Assembly (NCBI GenBank): GCA_017311315.1
Contig: CM029660.1
Coordinates: 36,537,507-36,601,506, forward strand
Direction of reading: 5' to 3'
Length of the DNA: 64,000 bases
Origin: Dendrocalamus latiflorus
Taxonomy: Eukaryota; Streptophyta; Magnoliopsida; Poales; Poaceae
Under the pieces are notes generated by a model, which did no database searches, had not been told where the DNA came from, and saw only the letters and a program-made list of their open reading frames with translations. Numbering within the stretch: position 1 is the stretch's first letter; the number at the start of each line of letters is the position of its first letter. This document shows, in pieces, positions 35,248 through 48,700 of this stretch. The translations under genes and the position numbers were made by a program.

Positions 35248-35465
35248 CTTGTTCTTTTCGGCTGCGGCTTATGGCTTTTGAATTCTGACTGTTCGTGAGA
35301 GAAAATACTGAGAGAGATAGATACATACGATTTTGATCAGTACAACTGAAGTCATTACATTGTCTACTACAATTGACTTGTAGACCCTACATTGAAAAGA
35401 TACCCCTTTTGAAACCTAATTACTGTAGCATAAGGCATAAGCCAGAAGCTAAAAAGAATGGGGCC
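35248..35465 (+). mobile_element. Small MITE, copy 2
   Basis: Same family as 3539-3773: starts CTTGTTCTTTTCGGCTGCGG and ends GCTAAAAAGAATGGGGCC. It shares the GTTCGTGAGAGAAAATA and TGAAGTCATTACA blocks. Target duplication not resolved. Confidence 0.65.
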
Positions 35466-35513
35466 AAAATACATGTATAGAAGTAGAAGGAACTTGCTAT
35501 TCTAGACATGAAG

Positions 35514-35739
35514 ACCCTGTTCTTTTCAGCTTTTGGCTTATGGCCTATGTCTTATACTACAGTAACTAACTTTCAAACGTTGTCTTTTCAAAACGAATTC
35601 TATAAGTCAATTATAGTAGACACTGTACCAACTTCAGCTATACCAACTAAAATCGCACTCGACTGTTTCTCTCTCCATATTCTCTCTCACAAACAAATAG
35701 AATTCAAAATTCATAAGCCACAGCTGAAAAGAACAAACT
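35514..35739 (-). mobile_element. Small MITE, copy 3, inverted next to copy 2
   Basis: Starts ACCCTGTTCTTTTCAGC and ends GCTGAAAAGAACAAACTC. Its interior is the reverse complement of copy 2 (CTCTCTCACAAACA against TGTTCGTGAGAGA). Only 48 bp separate the two copies, so the pair forms a large imperfect inverted repeat. Confidence 0.65.
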
Positions 35740-35975
35740 CAAAGTCTCTTTTATCCTAGCATCCAGAGTTCCAGATAGAGCAATATGATGAGCAAGCAAT
35801 TAATGGTGTAGTTAGCATGCATGTGACATTGCATCAATGCTTTAGTATGTTTATTATTTTCAGATTCTCCGAAACTTATACTTCAGCTAAATTAAATTAC
35901 AGACAGAAAAGCAAAGTTATAAATATATAGTTCCCAATTCTATGCTTCTACCAGAAAAGATTGTGTGGCTGGAGA

Positions 35976-37718
35976 CACCACCGTAGAAAAGGTCATCATA
36001 GATAGTTCAAAAATATCATTACTGACGATTTCGTGAGCCGACTGAGTTTACGGATCAGTAATGATATAAGATCATCACCGACGATTTTCGAACCGTCTGT
36101 GATACCACGTACTATCACATACAGTTATTAACGTATAACCGTCTGTGATAATTGACTATTATAGATGGTTTATAGTAGAAACTATCTATGATATCTCATG
36201 ATTGATTCTTACATTTATATCAGGATGTGTTGCACATAGACATACATGCATGTTTTCATACGCTTTATGGTAAAGGGTACAGTCATTCGAGTATGTATGT
36301 ATTATTTCTACTTTCATTTTCAAAGGATAAAGAACTTTCTTGGCTTTATAGGTGGTATTGGGCAACTCGTTTTCCTCCGGAAACATTCCATTAAAAGAAC
36401 CAACACTACCGTGAAACTCTTGTTGGACCAACCGTTGCTTGCCTTCAATTTCAGTAGTTTAAGTACCGCTGACAACCTCGTGTACTTTTATTTGTAGCAC
36501 ATGAACAAAGGTTTCTCCGAGTCCTCCATCAAGCCCCAGAATGATAAATACTCCTCCTCACAATTCCCTTCTGCATCGCAGAGTATCTGATCAAGATTAT
36601 CATTATACAACCTATCCAAATCGAAACCACAATCGACATCATTCAGTGGCATATCATTAACTTCGTCGGTGATGTCATTATTACTACCTTTCTATGTAAT
36701 CGGCTCTTCACCATGACTGGTTCAAAGTGCATACCCCGTTTTGAAACCCCTTCAAATCAGATGCGTTTAAATATGTGCTCGGTTCTTAAATATTTTTAGA
36801 TTCTCACAGTCAATACATAGATAGTACATATATTTCACCACCTTATTCAACATATTCTCCTTGGCAGTTCTTGTAAAAATAGACACGCCATTAATGTACT
36901 CTTCACCCACACAGTTCTCAGCGTATATCCAGATTTGGTCCTACATTACGTATTTAATAATTTAGTATTAAATATTAAATTAATTAATTAGTATACTAGA
37001 TATATATGATCTAAAGTAACTACATGTAGTAAGAATAATTAATTAAATTAAATTAAGTAGAAATAGACTATGAATTGGCTAAACCCTAAACCATGTAGAT
37101 GCAAATAATCTTCTCTCTACATCAAGCTAGTTAGATCTAAACTATTTTCAATTCTCCTTTCATCAACATCTAGATCTAAAATATAATGTAATTAGGAACA
37201 AATTACTAACTATATATAGTCAAGAACTTAATGGATCTACAATCACTTTTGCCAAATCCATGGTCTTCTTTCATCAAATGGCCTCAAAGCAGCAGAGTTG
37301 TGAAAACAGATCTGGAATTTAAGACAGAACTGTGAGGGGTCGACGGTCTATAAGTGATATAGTAAAATTATTACAGATGGTTTTTAATATAAACCGTCTG
37401 TGATGACTTAATTATTGCAGATGGTTTTTAATACAAATCATCTGTGAAGTATCACAAGCAGTTCAAAGAAAAAAATCGTCCGTGATATTAATTTGGTAAT
37501 ATCACAGACGGTTCTTTTTAATAACCGTCTGTGATATTTCACAGATGGTTTTCACCATGAACCGTATGTGATATTATGCCTTCACAGACGGTTTTAGTGC
37601 TAGTAACAATATAGACGGTGTCTAAACTAAAATCGTCTGTGATTGTATTTAATATTAACGTTTTTAGTTAACCGTCTGTGATATGACGTCGGGCATATTA
37701 GTTTTTTTTATAGCAGTG
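35976..37718 (-). mobile_element. Non-autonomous CACTA element
   Basis: A 1,743-bp element with CACCACCGTAGAAAAGG at the left and the complement of CACTGCTATAAAAAAAAC at the right. It is flanked by the 3-bp duplication AGA (35973-35975, 37719-37721), as expected of CACTA. Both ends are packed with sub-terminal copies of ACCGTCTGTGATA in both directions, denser at the right (37350-37700). The interior keeps a decayed transposase-associated domain on the - strand (36715-36941). No intact TNPA/TNPD gene. Confidence 0.87.
36715..36941 (-). pseudogene. Decayed CACTA transposase-associated domain
   Basis: Read on the - strand, this shows DQIWIYAE, EYINGVSIFTRTAKEN and CIDCENLKIFKNRAHI, in the order of the Transpos_assoc domain (DRSWMY, then GV..F..FA..N, then CPC..C.N...). 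The frame has several stop codons after that, and the cysteines are only partly kept. It is clearly non-functional. Confidence 0.65.
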
Positions 37719-37721
37719 AGA

Positions 37722-40700
37722 CCAACATCCCAATAATTCTTAGCGTGCCACCTATGCAATCCTGTCGACGAGCATATGGTGACATGCACAGATTTACCTA
37801 CCCGACGAAGCGAATAATAGAAAATGCATATGATGGCTGGAGTGCATGGTCAACTTTGACATTTTGACTACCACTGTGTCAAATTGAGACTTTTGCTGTA
37901 TAAAACGAAATTTAATTTAAAAATATATAGAAGTCCGGAAATTATGCAACTTTCGAAATGTGTGAAAAGGGGGACTTTGAGTTCCTACTCATAAGGAAAC
38001 AATGCGTTTGTGACATAGGCTATCCAACCATACAAGATATGATTTGCTAATCTTTCTATCTATCAAAGTGAGACTTGCTCTGTGAACTTAGTTTCAAAAT
38101 GGCATGGATTGCATTTGTCACCGTAGATACTGTAACTTTTGTTTCAGACAAACAGACAAACACATGAATAGTTTACAAGTAGAAAACTTTTCTTTGGCTC
38201 TACCTAAAAGATACGACAGTGGATTAGAATTGAACTCCTTTTTCCTTGCATGCCACCCATATAATCTGGTCACCAAGCATTTGGTCTACTCATTAAGTTA
38301 GCAGTAGTGACGTCCTCTTCCTCTCCTGCATTTAACAAAGAAAGAGTTGATTACCCATGTACGTGATTGTTATGACGTACTGCTTTGACCTGCTACTTTG
38401 ATCAAATCATGGCTTTCCTACAGTCTAAACCTTTTCTTTTGCTGTTGTCAGATTAGTTATAAAACGCGGCTAATTTCTTGTTCTCTCTTAATCACAATCC
38501 GAAGTCACGAACTAATCATTTGACCTAGAAATACATCACGTTAAAATTACCCAGTTATATGAAGTTGTCTCTGGTTTGTCATTTCACAGTTTGCAACTGC
38601 TCTCTTAGAATGAATGCATGTGCAAATCTAGCAAGAAAGGTAAACACACGGTCTTCCCAGGAAACTTACGTCTCAAGGGCAACGTCTTCACCAGTTACCC
38701 TGAAAAATGAATTAATCGACATACCATTGCTACATCATAATTAAAGTTAGACCTTCATATGAATCCTATTTGTCATGCAATTAAATGTAACGCGCATGAG
38801 TGCTGAAGAGGATAACAGTGGCAGTATAAGCACAAAGCAAAAAAGCCTTGCTCCAGAAGGGATGGCAAGATACTTAGTAGGTAAACCATGAACCTAGAAA
38901 GGAACAACCACATACCTACCTTTTGCAAGAATAATGCTGTGTTCCAACCTTGAGCCCTCTCTCACTCTCAATCTCGTTGCATCATCCATGAAGAAAAGGG
39001 GGAAATGCCACTTTTGAAAATGCTCTCTATTGATCCAACAATGGATGAAAGTACAAGTTATCATCTTTTACATTTCCATATCTGTAAGCTCAGTAAACAG
39101 TTTCTTCATAAAAACTCCTTTGTGCGTCGCCCTGCATGTAATTTTGTTGTAAGGGATTATTTCCAGCATTTTCTTACACATCGTCAGTCATGGAGAAAAT
39201 GTGATAGTTACTACATGAAAGCATGAAACTCCTGACAGAAGCACACAAATCTTATTTGGTGAAGACAAACCCAGGATCTCTCTTTTTTTTGTTTTAGAAC
39301 ATGAGCAGATTTCTTCTAGAGAAGTCAATAAAATCGCATCATGCGTTACTTTTACAAAACATTTCACTAGTAGCAGAAACAGCACCCATAATCATCGTAA
39401 GATTAGTAGTCGGAGAAAAAGAAAAGGCGTTTAGTTTCCGCACGTGGTAAAATGGATCAGGTAAATAGTAACAGATAATGATCAACAGCCATCATTCAGT
39501 GCATCATCTTGATCAAAAGGTATTTTAATCCTTCACGAGGTTAAACAGTCAGTTTCATGCATGCACATTTACCAAAATTTTTCTTTTTATGTTCCTAATC
39601 AAAAGGTGTTGTAATTCAGCAGAAATTTTACCAAACAGACTAAGATGGCTGCATGTGGGGACAAAGACGAAACAGTTGATATATCCATGTAGTTGTGCTA
39701 GTGCTGTTGACTTGTTGTTGCTTATCGGCAAGTGTTGCTTGCAGAGAACCATCGATCTGCAAAAGTTACAGAGACTGTGGGTGATGCAAAGGCGTATTTG
39801 GTGATACGATGGCTGTCTGAAATCTGACAAAACCATAACAACATGTTACTTTACCGGCTTCTATTTAGTCAGTTTCTGTCACAGTGATTCAGTTTAACAT
39901 CTTGTTGGGAGCATATGGAGGAGGCCTACCTGCATGCACGATGAGACTTACCGGGGACAAATCAATGAAATGTAGCTAACATTTCTTCCCAAAAAGTTTT
40001 AGTCCTAATTTCGTTGAGGATTGCAGAAATGCAATCAGAAAACGCTAATGGCCTTTAACATCCTAACTGTTCATGGCAGCACGGTGATTACAAATTGGTT
40101 CCTGGTAATTTCCTGATCCCTGAATACATATACTGCACCATGCTAGATCACTACGTCAGTTTCTCGATAGCTTAAGCTCTCTGTCCAGGATGGTGAGAGT
40201 GAGACCATCAAACTGAACAGAACGGGGATGTATTGAAAGACCGAAGATGGCAACAGATAAAGGTGAATGATGTTTTAAAATTTTTCTCTAAATATTCACA
40301 AATCCCTCACCTCAGTACCTATAGAGCTATGAAGATTAGAATGGAAGACCACCACAAGAACCAGCAATCAGAAACACTGAGAACCCAAGAAAAATCAGTG
40401 AAAACGGAACTACTGTAGTTAAATATACGGCACTACCGCTTGCTACAATAACTACGGTCTTGCTGCTACAGTAAAATCAGAATGAATAGTATTTTTAGCA
40501 CGATTACAAAATCCAAAATTGAGAGAACTTTTAATCCGTAAATCCAATGACATGAAAATTTTCAGGAATGTACTTTAGAATGTCAGGAACCTATTCCAAC
40601 AAACAATTATGAAAATTATGGTCAAAATTGAGATTTTTTCAGTTTGTTGGAAGTTGAATCAAAACAAGCCAAAATCCCAAACGGTGAATACAATTTGCTC

Positions 40701-43132
40701 ATGGATAAATGATGGCCACAATGGCTCTAGATGTATTACTACATGTCACAACAATCTAGAACACCGAAGAATCCCAGCCAAAACCCTTAGCCTTAATCCA
40801 ACCAACTCTATCTTGACTTAAACCACTCTCCAACGCATCGCTCATGCATCGCGGTTTTGATCCAAGATAGTTTCTGTTATTTTGGTCAAACTATCAAAAT
40901 ACCCTTTCTTAACCCGGCCATCACCAACCACTGTAAGCAATCGCCATGTTTGCCATGTGTAGGTGTACCACTAGCTTGCCACGCGTCGCCAAGTCTCTCC
41001 TATCCCGGTTCTATCGAACCACGGTTCACTTGGTCCGTGCAATCTACATGGCGCCATCCCGCTATTCAAATTTGCCTTCAACATTCCTGCCTTTCTCGTG
41101 CCATGCTTGAGCTCACTGTCTCACCCAGCATTCTCGATCGTTCTGGGCCTCAACTACTCCATGAGCCTAGTCTCGATCCTCGCTGTTGACCATGGTTGAC
41201 TCTAAGCGACCCTGCACATCCAAAGACAAAGAAATCGTTTCTAGACACAAGTTCTTCACAATTTAACCTACATTAGCCAAGACATATATCATACACCCTT
41301 AATCCAATGACCTAGGTCAAACCAACTTAATTCATGACTCAATTCCCCAAAATCCTGTTTTTCTGGGAAGATCAAAAGTACCGTACTTACCATACTGGTA
41401 TTTTCGCTGTGCGGTATTACCGCTACCCAAGGTGGTACTTCCGCACGCTGAAAATCTCACCTAAACCTCTCTAGAAAAAATGTATCGCTACTCAATCTGG
41501 TACTTCCACCGAGCGGTACTTCTGCAAAACGGAACTACCGTACTAATACCTGCGGTACTTTCGAATTTCCTAACCCTGTCAGAAAACAGTTTAAATCAAA
41601 TACAATCTTTGCAAAACTAATTAACCACTTCATAAATATTACAATGATTCATCATAACTATATTATGTACTTTCTCACGTGGTCCTTCTTGTACGCAGGA
41701 TGAGTTGTGCGGTTTGCGCCTCGCTGCGAGCACGAATTCTGTCTAGATTATATATATAGGGGAAAGCATTACTAACCTGTAACTCTGTTTGGGCTCTTTT
41801 CCTATCGGGGTGGTGAACCGAACCGAACGAGGTGAGAGTGACACCGATGGTCCACAGGCCTCGTCAGTGTCGGCACATGTGCTCCGCATGCACTCCTCGC
41901 TCGTGGTCCAGGGACTAGGCAGCTGCCATCCAGTGACTAGTGGCCAGATCTTGAGGTGTCTGGTATGGAGACGACAACACTCATGGATGATGATTCGTAC
42001 GTATGTAGGCTGCGTCTGCAATGGTTTTTTTATACGGATTGTGACTTGTGAATCAGACTTCCTTGGGTTCTTCTACTAGGTAGCCCTGGATCTGGCTTCG
42101 GTAATCTTTACATGGATGAGGCACCGTACAGTCGTATGTGCTAGTCCTCATCTTTCTGTACAGATTTTAGTGGTAAAAGCAGAACCATGACGGTCATGGC
42201 CAGGCAGGTACAGACACAATACAAGGATCAGGGCTGGCAATGCATGGGAATACAGAGAAGAGGGAAGGGAACCGTACAAGTAACTGACCTTTGTGATGAA
42301 TAACATGCCTTTGATGGTGGCTCGTGCTGATAGCCTGTAACGTGAGGTGCACTCAACACCACTGTGGCTTACGGATCCCTGAAGTGCCAATGAAACAGGA
42401 GCAGGTTTAGATATTAGCAGAGAAGGAAGAAATGACAAGGACCACCGCACAATCTCCCTCCTCACAATTGCCTGAGGGAGCCTCCAAAAGACAGTCTTTT
42501 TCAGGTGATGTTGCAATGCAATCATAACAAGCGAGTCCTCCTCCTTGTTAGTGTTATCGCCTCGACCGATTCCCTTCTTCATACAGTGTTCAGACAGATT
42601 GATCAGCTGAACGGCATCCGAGACGTGCATCAACAGCAGCAAAGTGGCGTTTTCATTGTTTCACATCCTCGTTGCCGTCCTCCGAGAGGACACCAGGTAG
42701 CATGTCAGTCACAGGGTTACCAGACAGATAATGGATGCAGCTCCATACCAGACACCGAAGATTTGGAGCTCAGAGGGAGGATTCATTTTGGCAGTTCTCA
42801 ACTCAAACTATACAACGTTACCGTTACCAGTCGATCCAAATTACAGTATACAAAACCCAAATTAAAAGATTGTCAAAATTGCAGCTCGGTTACTCAAACT
42901 ACAAACAAGAGGTGAATATTGACGTATCTGAACTGGCATAGCTCTTTGTCCACACAACTAGCGTCTAAAACTCTAAATAATGGATGCAGTTATGTACATA
43001 GGGTGTTGTTCAAACCAAGTATTCCTAATTAATCCCAAGAATGTATAACAAAACACACAGGCGGAGGACAGATGGGGCTTTTCATGTCTCCTGATTTGAA
43101 TTGTTTCCAGCCAAGATGAGGGAGATCTCCAG
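37722..43132. other. Intergenic region with retrotransposon remnants
   Basis: No host gene I can support. 40430-41600 has features of old LTR-element untranslated DNA: many GGTACTTCCGC and CGGTATTACCGCTAC-like phrases and a stretch (41130-41330) resembling the flanks of the PMD element. A - strand segment at 42293-42378 has a good acceptor (TGGCACTTCAG), an open frame and a good donor (AAAG/GTCAGT), but I cannot link it to a family or to neighbouring exons. Confidence 0.35.
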
Positions 43133-43146
43133 ACCACGGCTGAATG

Positions 43147-43388
43147 TCTTTTTTTTAACACACCTAATATAACACATAGACGTCCACATACACACACACC
43201 ATCATATGCACGCACTCACACACATGACGTCTACGGAAGATTGGACGAGCGGAGCTTGACGAAGAAATGACGAAGTCACTATCGGCGCCTCGCTTGCGAC
43301 GGGTAGGTCGCCTCTCACTGAAAGAAAATCCTTCTAAATGAGACACGCAGAGCCAAACCTAGGGTTTGAACTCTGGTGGGTTAGGGGT
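43147..43388 (-). mobile_element. Grass SINE with 14-bp target duplication
   Basis: Read on the - strand the element begins ACCCCTAACCCACCAGAGTT CAAACCC, with a polymerase III B-box-like GAGTTCAAACCC near its head. It passes through GTGAGAGGCGACCTACCCG and GACTTCGTCATTTC, has a TGTGTGTGAGTGCGTGCATA-type section, and ends GTGTTAAAAAAAA. A perfect 14-bp duplication, ACCACGGCTGAATG, flanks it (43133-43146, 43389-43402). Structure and wording match a SINE family widespread in grasses; the family name is not certain. Confidence 0.85.
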
Positions 43389-43402
43389 ACCACGGCTGAA
43401 TG

Positions 43403-45773
43403 CTTGGTTGAACAGGATACGTGAAATGAACCAAAAATTTCTTTGATTTTCACTTGAATTTGATTTCTTGCCCAATTCGAAAAGTTTCCAAGCCAACCCA
43501 CTTTCCTTATTTGGTTTTCCGCCTTCTCCTTACCATTGGTGCCTTCTGAAAAGCCGCCATCTCCCCTGTGCCATGCCACCACATGACTGTTCACCATTCG
43601 CCGCCACTGTCGGTGCCCCACGTCACCTCAACATTGTTGAGCGTCAGTGCGCCCTCAACACTCCACCACCTCACCGACTGAGCCATTAAGGCAGTCCCCT
43701 CGCTGCTCAGCCATGTGCCCTGTACCGCCGTCGTTGACCATGCCATCGTCTAGTTCGAATGTCGCTCAACTGATGCGTGTGCCGCATCATACTGTGCCTT
43801 GCCAACATGCCTGTCGCGCTAGTGTGACGCAGCGCGCCCAACACGCCAACACCAAAACCAGCTCATATTGATCCTACATTATTTAATTATTTCATAATCA
43901 GTCCTTTCATTATTATGTGTGCATTGTTATTTATTTAAAATAATTGTTTAGAATAATATGATAATTAGTTATGTCCTACCACTGAAAAAGCTATGCTTTA
44001 CTTGAAGGCTATATTCACCTTGATAACTTTAATAATAATACATTATTGTATAATTAATCACCAAAAGACTAGATAATTAAATGTTTTATACTACTAAATT
44101 ATAGATTATAAAATGGTACGAGGGTTAATGATAACTCATGAAAAAAACCACTAGATGGTTGGAGTCCACAACCTTTCCCTAGGGTGGAGGTTTTGGCATG
44201 AATTGGTGGCAGTGTCGTAACGCACTGGGTTTGTGATCGGTTGCCTTATTTGTGAAAAGTGTGGACTAGAACTTTATGTTGAGTAAAGGACACATAAATC
44301 ACTCAACCACTAGTTTTGACATATCAGACCTGATTTAGTAGCTGCTCGATTCAACTGAATAACTACAGGAGGGTTAGCTTTTCTATTGTGATGAAACAAC
44401 CCATGTACAACAGGGTGTTATAGAAGCTGAACTTGAAAAGTATATTTCGAAGCCGGACTTGAAAAGTATCTTCCATATTTCACAACGGTAGGTCCACTCA
44501 AAGTCGGTTTGCGGTTTTCGCTTTGGCCAATAGATTACCGACGATGTGTGGCCTTGCCTACTAGGTAGAAACTAGAGAGAAGAGAAGTGAAAAACCTTGT
44601 TATCTCAACTCAGTCTCATGCTATCTGGTTGCGTGTCTATGTGATATTGAGAGTTTAAGATATTTTGTAAATAAACTGGGCAACTCTGTAGAGTAAGACT
44701 TATAGTATTCGGATGTGTCATGCTTTTTGTAAATGAAGCTATGTTAAATAGGTGATTCCAATAATAAGGCATAATTAGCTTTGGTAAGATTTCCAATTTG
44801 GTAATTGAGCTGATTAAATCCCCCATGGTCGAAATCCAACATAAATTATCCGTGGTCGCCTGTGGTCAATAGTTGAAAGATGAAAGCCATCGACCGTCAG
44901 TCATTGCCGATAGTCGAAAGCCATCGACCATCAGTCGTAATCCCTAGATGGAAGCCATCAACCATCGGTTGTACCTGGTAGTCAGAAGCCATCAACCATT
45001 AGTCGTAACCAGTAGTCAGAAACCATAAACATCCGAGTCTAAAGGACGATAGACGACGCTCGAGTACACTGAGCGGTGGTAAATGGCCAAGTATTGAAGG
45101 CGGGCAGAAGCGTCCATGTCCGACAAGCGGTCAAAAGCACTCATGTACGGCAAGCAATCGAAGATGTTCAAGCTCAAGAAGTAGTCAGAAACATCAGGTG
45201 GTCGAAGGCACTTGTACACGAAAAGCGAATCAAACCGGGCTTTTTTTTTTCCACCACTGAAATACTTCACAGCGTTCAGATCGGCAGGAACAATTATTAA
45301 CCCAGAAACACTACTCTTAGCTACATTGATCCTGCACGGATGGATACAAATTGTGCTGGTAGCACTAGCATCCCTCATGAGGCTCTTGATTGATTCCATA
45401 AAACCATGTACCTCACCGTTTAGTTTAAACCAAACCAGACCAGAGTATGCAACAATCTGAGTGAGACGCATATGTACAGGCAGCACATCTGAAATGGAAA
45501 TGCACACGGATAACACCACCGACGATTGCCTGGATCACAGTAAAACGGGGCAACACACACACACAGAATCTAAACAAATCCAACTAGTCAGGCGCTTATT
45601 TATCACACAGCCGCCTCCTAATTCTCCAGGTAGGGAGAGCAATATGCTTCCCATGACATCTCTCTTCTTACAATTACCTCAAATAAGCAAGACCTCCATG
45701 GCGAACAGATCTAACGACATCTTCGCACTGGCATTGGAGGTCAGAGGAAAAATTGGACCAACAGGCATGCTGG
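43403..45773. other. Intergenic, EYA 3' flank
   Basis: No supported gene. 44885-45020 is a 34-bp tandem repeat (separate entry), and the DNA around it (44860-45240) continues with related TCGAAG and AGAAGC phrases typical of LTR-element interiors. 45470-45773 is probably the 3' UTR of the EYA gene. Confidence 0.4.
44885..45020. repeat. 34-bp tandem repeat, four units
   Basis: Four exact-length 34-bp units start at 44885, 44919, 44953 and 44987, each opening AGCCATC(G/A)ACC and closing in AGTCGAA/AGTCAGA. Unit identity is moderate (about 70-80% by eye), so the array is old. Confidence 0.88.
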
Positions 45774-48700
45774 TCAACCATCTTTGCTTGATGACTCATA
45801 TACGACGTCCATGTAGCTATGGATCATCGACAGGTTCAAGCCAGGGAACCTATGAGGAGCGTCAGGGCGGAACTCGATCTTAACAAATGGCCATTTCATT
45901 ATCTGCGCTGCGCTGCATTCTTCATGCCCATCCCCAATTGCACAGAAGCGGACGTTTGGACCATCGTAGCGCTCCTTGATCCATTTGAAGCACTGCAGCT
46001 TCCCCACTTCCCATGAACTGTAAACTGCAAAACAAAAGGCAAATGATTACTAACTTTATCTATGTTGTTTACACCTAACCTCATGGGTTTGATGTACTTC
46101 CCCGTGGAAGTACTTCAAATACCAGATAGATCGATAACAATTGTTGCCATGTACAACATTTTAAAGATGATTAATCATTGGAGAACAAGGTGTACTCTAT
46201 AGCCAACTCGCCACCATTTGTATATTTCCAATAATAGCTTCATTGCTTGCCATATGCAACAGAAAAGAAGTGCAAGTGCTCAAAGAACCACTCCAACATT
46301 GGAGGCATACCATTCTCAGATGAGACCACGTCATCCAGGCGATACAGCAAACATTTGGCAAGACTTGGAATCAGGGACCCTGATGTAACTATGCAGTTGA
46401 TGCTTGAAGGTTTGGCAGCAGACTCAGCTGTTGCTTTACCCAATGCTTCTTCCAACAACTTATGAGCTGCATAACAGGGGAGACAGTATTGAGTATATGA
46501 GCAACAAAACTGATGGTTGAAGTTGACTAAAAGAAGATAGTAAACTTGATCCTTTCTATCCCTCCAAGCCCTACTCTCGTTTTTGCAAATGGCTTGATGT
46601 GCACATACTAGTCCACAGATTTCAGCAAAAGCTGAAACTAGATCAATAGTAAGCTCAGATAGAGCGTGTAGTTCAATGTTTCGAGTAGACCACCCTTTTG
46701 ATCAGTGGAGAAAAAAGCCCTTAAGACTAACAAGAATTCCATCAGAGGATAAGAATCACACTAACTTTCTCTCCCCCAAGTTTTAAAGGATGGATACAAA
46801 TGGAAAACAGAAAACAAAATTCTTCATTTCATCAGTAGACATGAATTGGGCACATACTGTGAAGCAGAGGGGGTATCATATTGTCATAGACGTGGGCCTT
46901 AGGCCTAGTCGGTTCATTATTAGGAATTAGAGATTATATTCTATTTGAGTTAGAGATTAGTTTCCATTGTTAGGGATATAATTAGAGATATGATATGAGT
47001 TTCCATATTATTAGAGATAGGATTGGAATTAGATTCGATCTGTTAGGGGGAGCCCATCTATATAAGAGGGCTACCGCATGCTATTGAAAGGAATCAGAGA
47101 AATATCGCCATCCTCTTGGTGGTGTTTACCCTGGTTCATAACAACTTGGTATCAGAGCCGTTGATCCCTTCCCACGACTTCTGCTACCATGGATTCTGCA
47201 ATTCGTCCTATTGCCGAGTCATTGGCCATAATGAAAGCTAGCGCTGAGAAGATGGCCAGCGGCAACCTCGGCAAAGGGTTGGGGGAAGCCTTCCTCAACC
47301 TGCATGCTTTATTAGAGAAGATCTGTACGGAGCGGGAGGAGGCGAAACAAGAGGCCGCTCGTAGAGCAGAGGAGGCGACAGACATCGATCTGCTGGCTGT
47401 TAGAGGCGAGGAGGACGAGGCTGATCCCCTGCCTCCTGCGCTTCTGCATCTCTCGCCTCCAACGATGAGGAGGACGAGGCTGACCTCGTCTCCATCACCG
47501 AGCTCACCGGCCATGGCCATGGAGCGTCCAACCGTGGAGCCGTGCTGAAGAACGGGGAAGAAGGAGATGCAAGGGTTGGACCGGAGCAGGAAGAGGGGTT
47601 GAACCGGAGGAAAGACAGCGGTCTGACCGGGTCTCCACCCCGCTCCTCGGCGCCGCTTTTCTCTTCTTCTCAGCCACCAGATCCGTCGCTCCGCGTCACC
47701 AACTCCTCTCAGCTGGACAACCCAGTGGTTAGGGTTTCCGCGCGCCGCCGCCGCTTCTGCAGGCCGCCGCTCCTCCGGGCGCTCTGCAGACGGTCGCTCC
47801 GTCGGCCGCCGTACTGCAGAACGTCTCCTCCCGAAGCCGCCCTCGGCCGGATCGACTGGAGCCGCCGTTCCCGGTTGCAGATCGCCATCGCCGCCCGGAT
47901 CCGTGCGAGCCTCCGCCTGAGCCGCCATCGCCGGGTCCCGCAGCGTCGTCTCCACCGCCGGCTCCGTCATCTCGACCAGCTTCCACGCGGGCGCCGTCGC
48001 GGTAGAGGAGTTCCAGGTCGTCCCCGACAAGCCGCACGCGCCAAGTCGCCCGGATCCGTCGACGTCCTCGGTGGCCGGTCGCCATCCGCTGCCCGGATCC
48101 ACGCAGGTCGCTGCGGACGCCGCCGCCGCCCGGGCCGCCGTCGCCCGAGCTGCCGCCAGACCCACCGTTGCCAGATCCGCCGCCACCGGATCTGGCGTTC
48201 TCAGCCGCCGCCGTCTCCATCGATCCACTCGAGCACTGCCGGCCGTCGCTCGTTGGTCGCAGCTTCATCGGCTGCTGCTCCGCCGGCCGGTGATCCTCCG
48301 GCCGCCCGCTTCATCGGCCGACCGCTCCGTTGGCTGCCGCCCCCCCCCAGGCCGCCACTCGAGCCGCCGCCCGAGCCGCCACCGCTCGACCCGCCTCCGC
48401 CGAGTCGCCGCAGCCCGGGCCTCCTCTGCCCGTTCGAGCCGCCGCCTCCGACCGGGCTTCCTCCGCCGTGTCGCAGCCGCCGCCGCCCGATCCACCTCCG
48501 CCCGGGCCGCGTCCGCTAGATCCGGCCGCCGCCGGGCCGCCGCTCCGCCGGCCGCTTTCCGCCGCCGCTCTCAACCGTGGGTCCCCACTGAGCGGACTTT
48601 GGCGTTGCGGTGCGTCGTGGGTGTCGGTCGGTTTATAAAACCGACCGATTAGTTCAGCGAGGCAAAAAAAAATTCAAAAAAAATTCAAAAAATTCAAAAA

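Noticed and set aside
42293..42378. Possible - strand exon with good splice borders
   Set aside because: No family match and no neighbouring exons in a compatible phase; kept only as a remark.
47152..48519. Large open frames (over 300 codons) on both strands of the LTR element core
   Set aside because: They follow from very high GC and lack of AT-rich stops; Pro/Arg/Ser bias and no domain.
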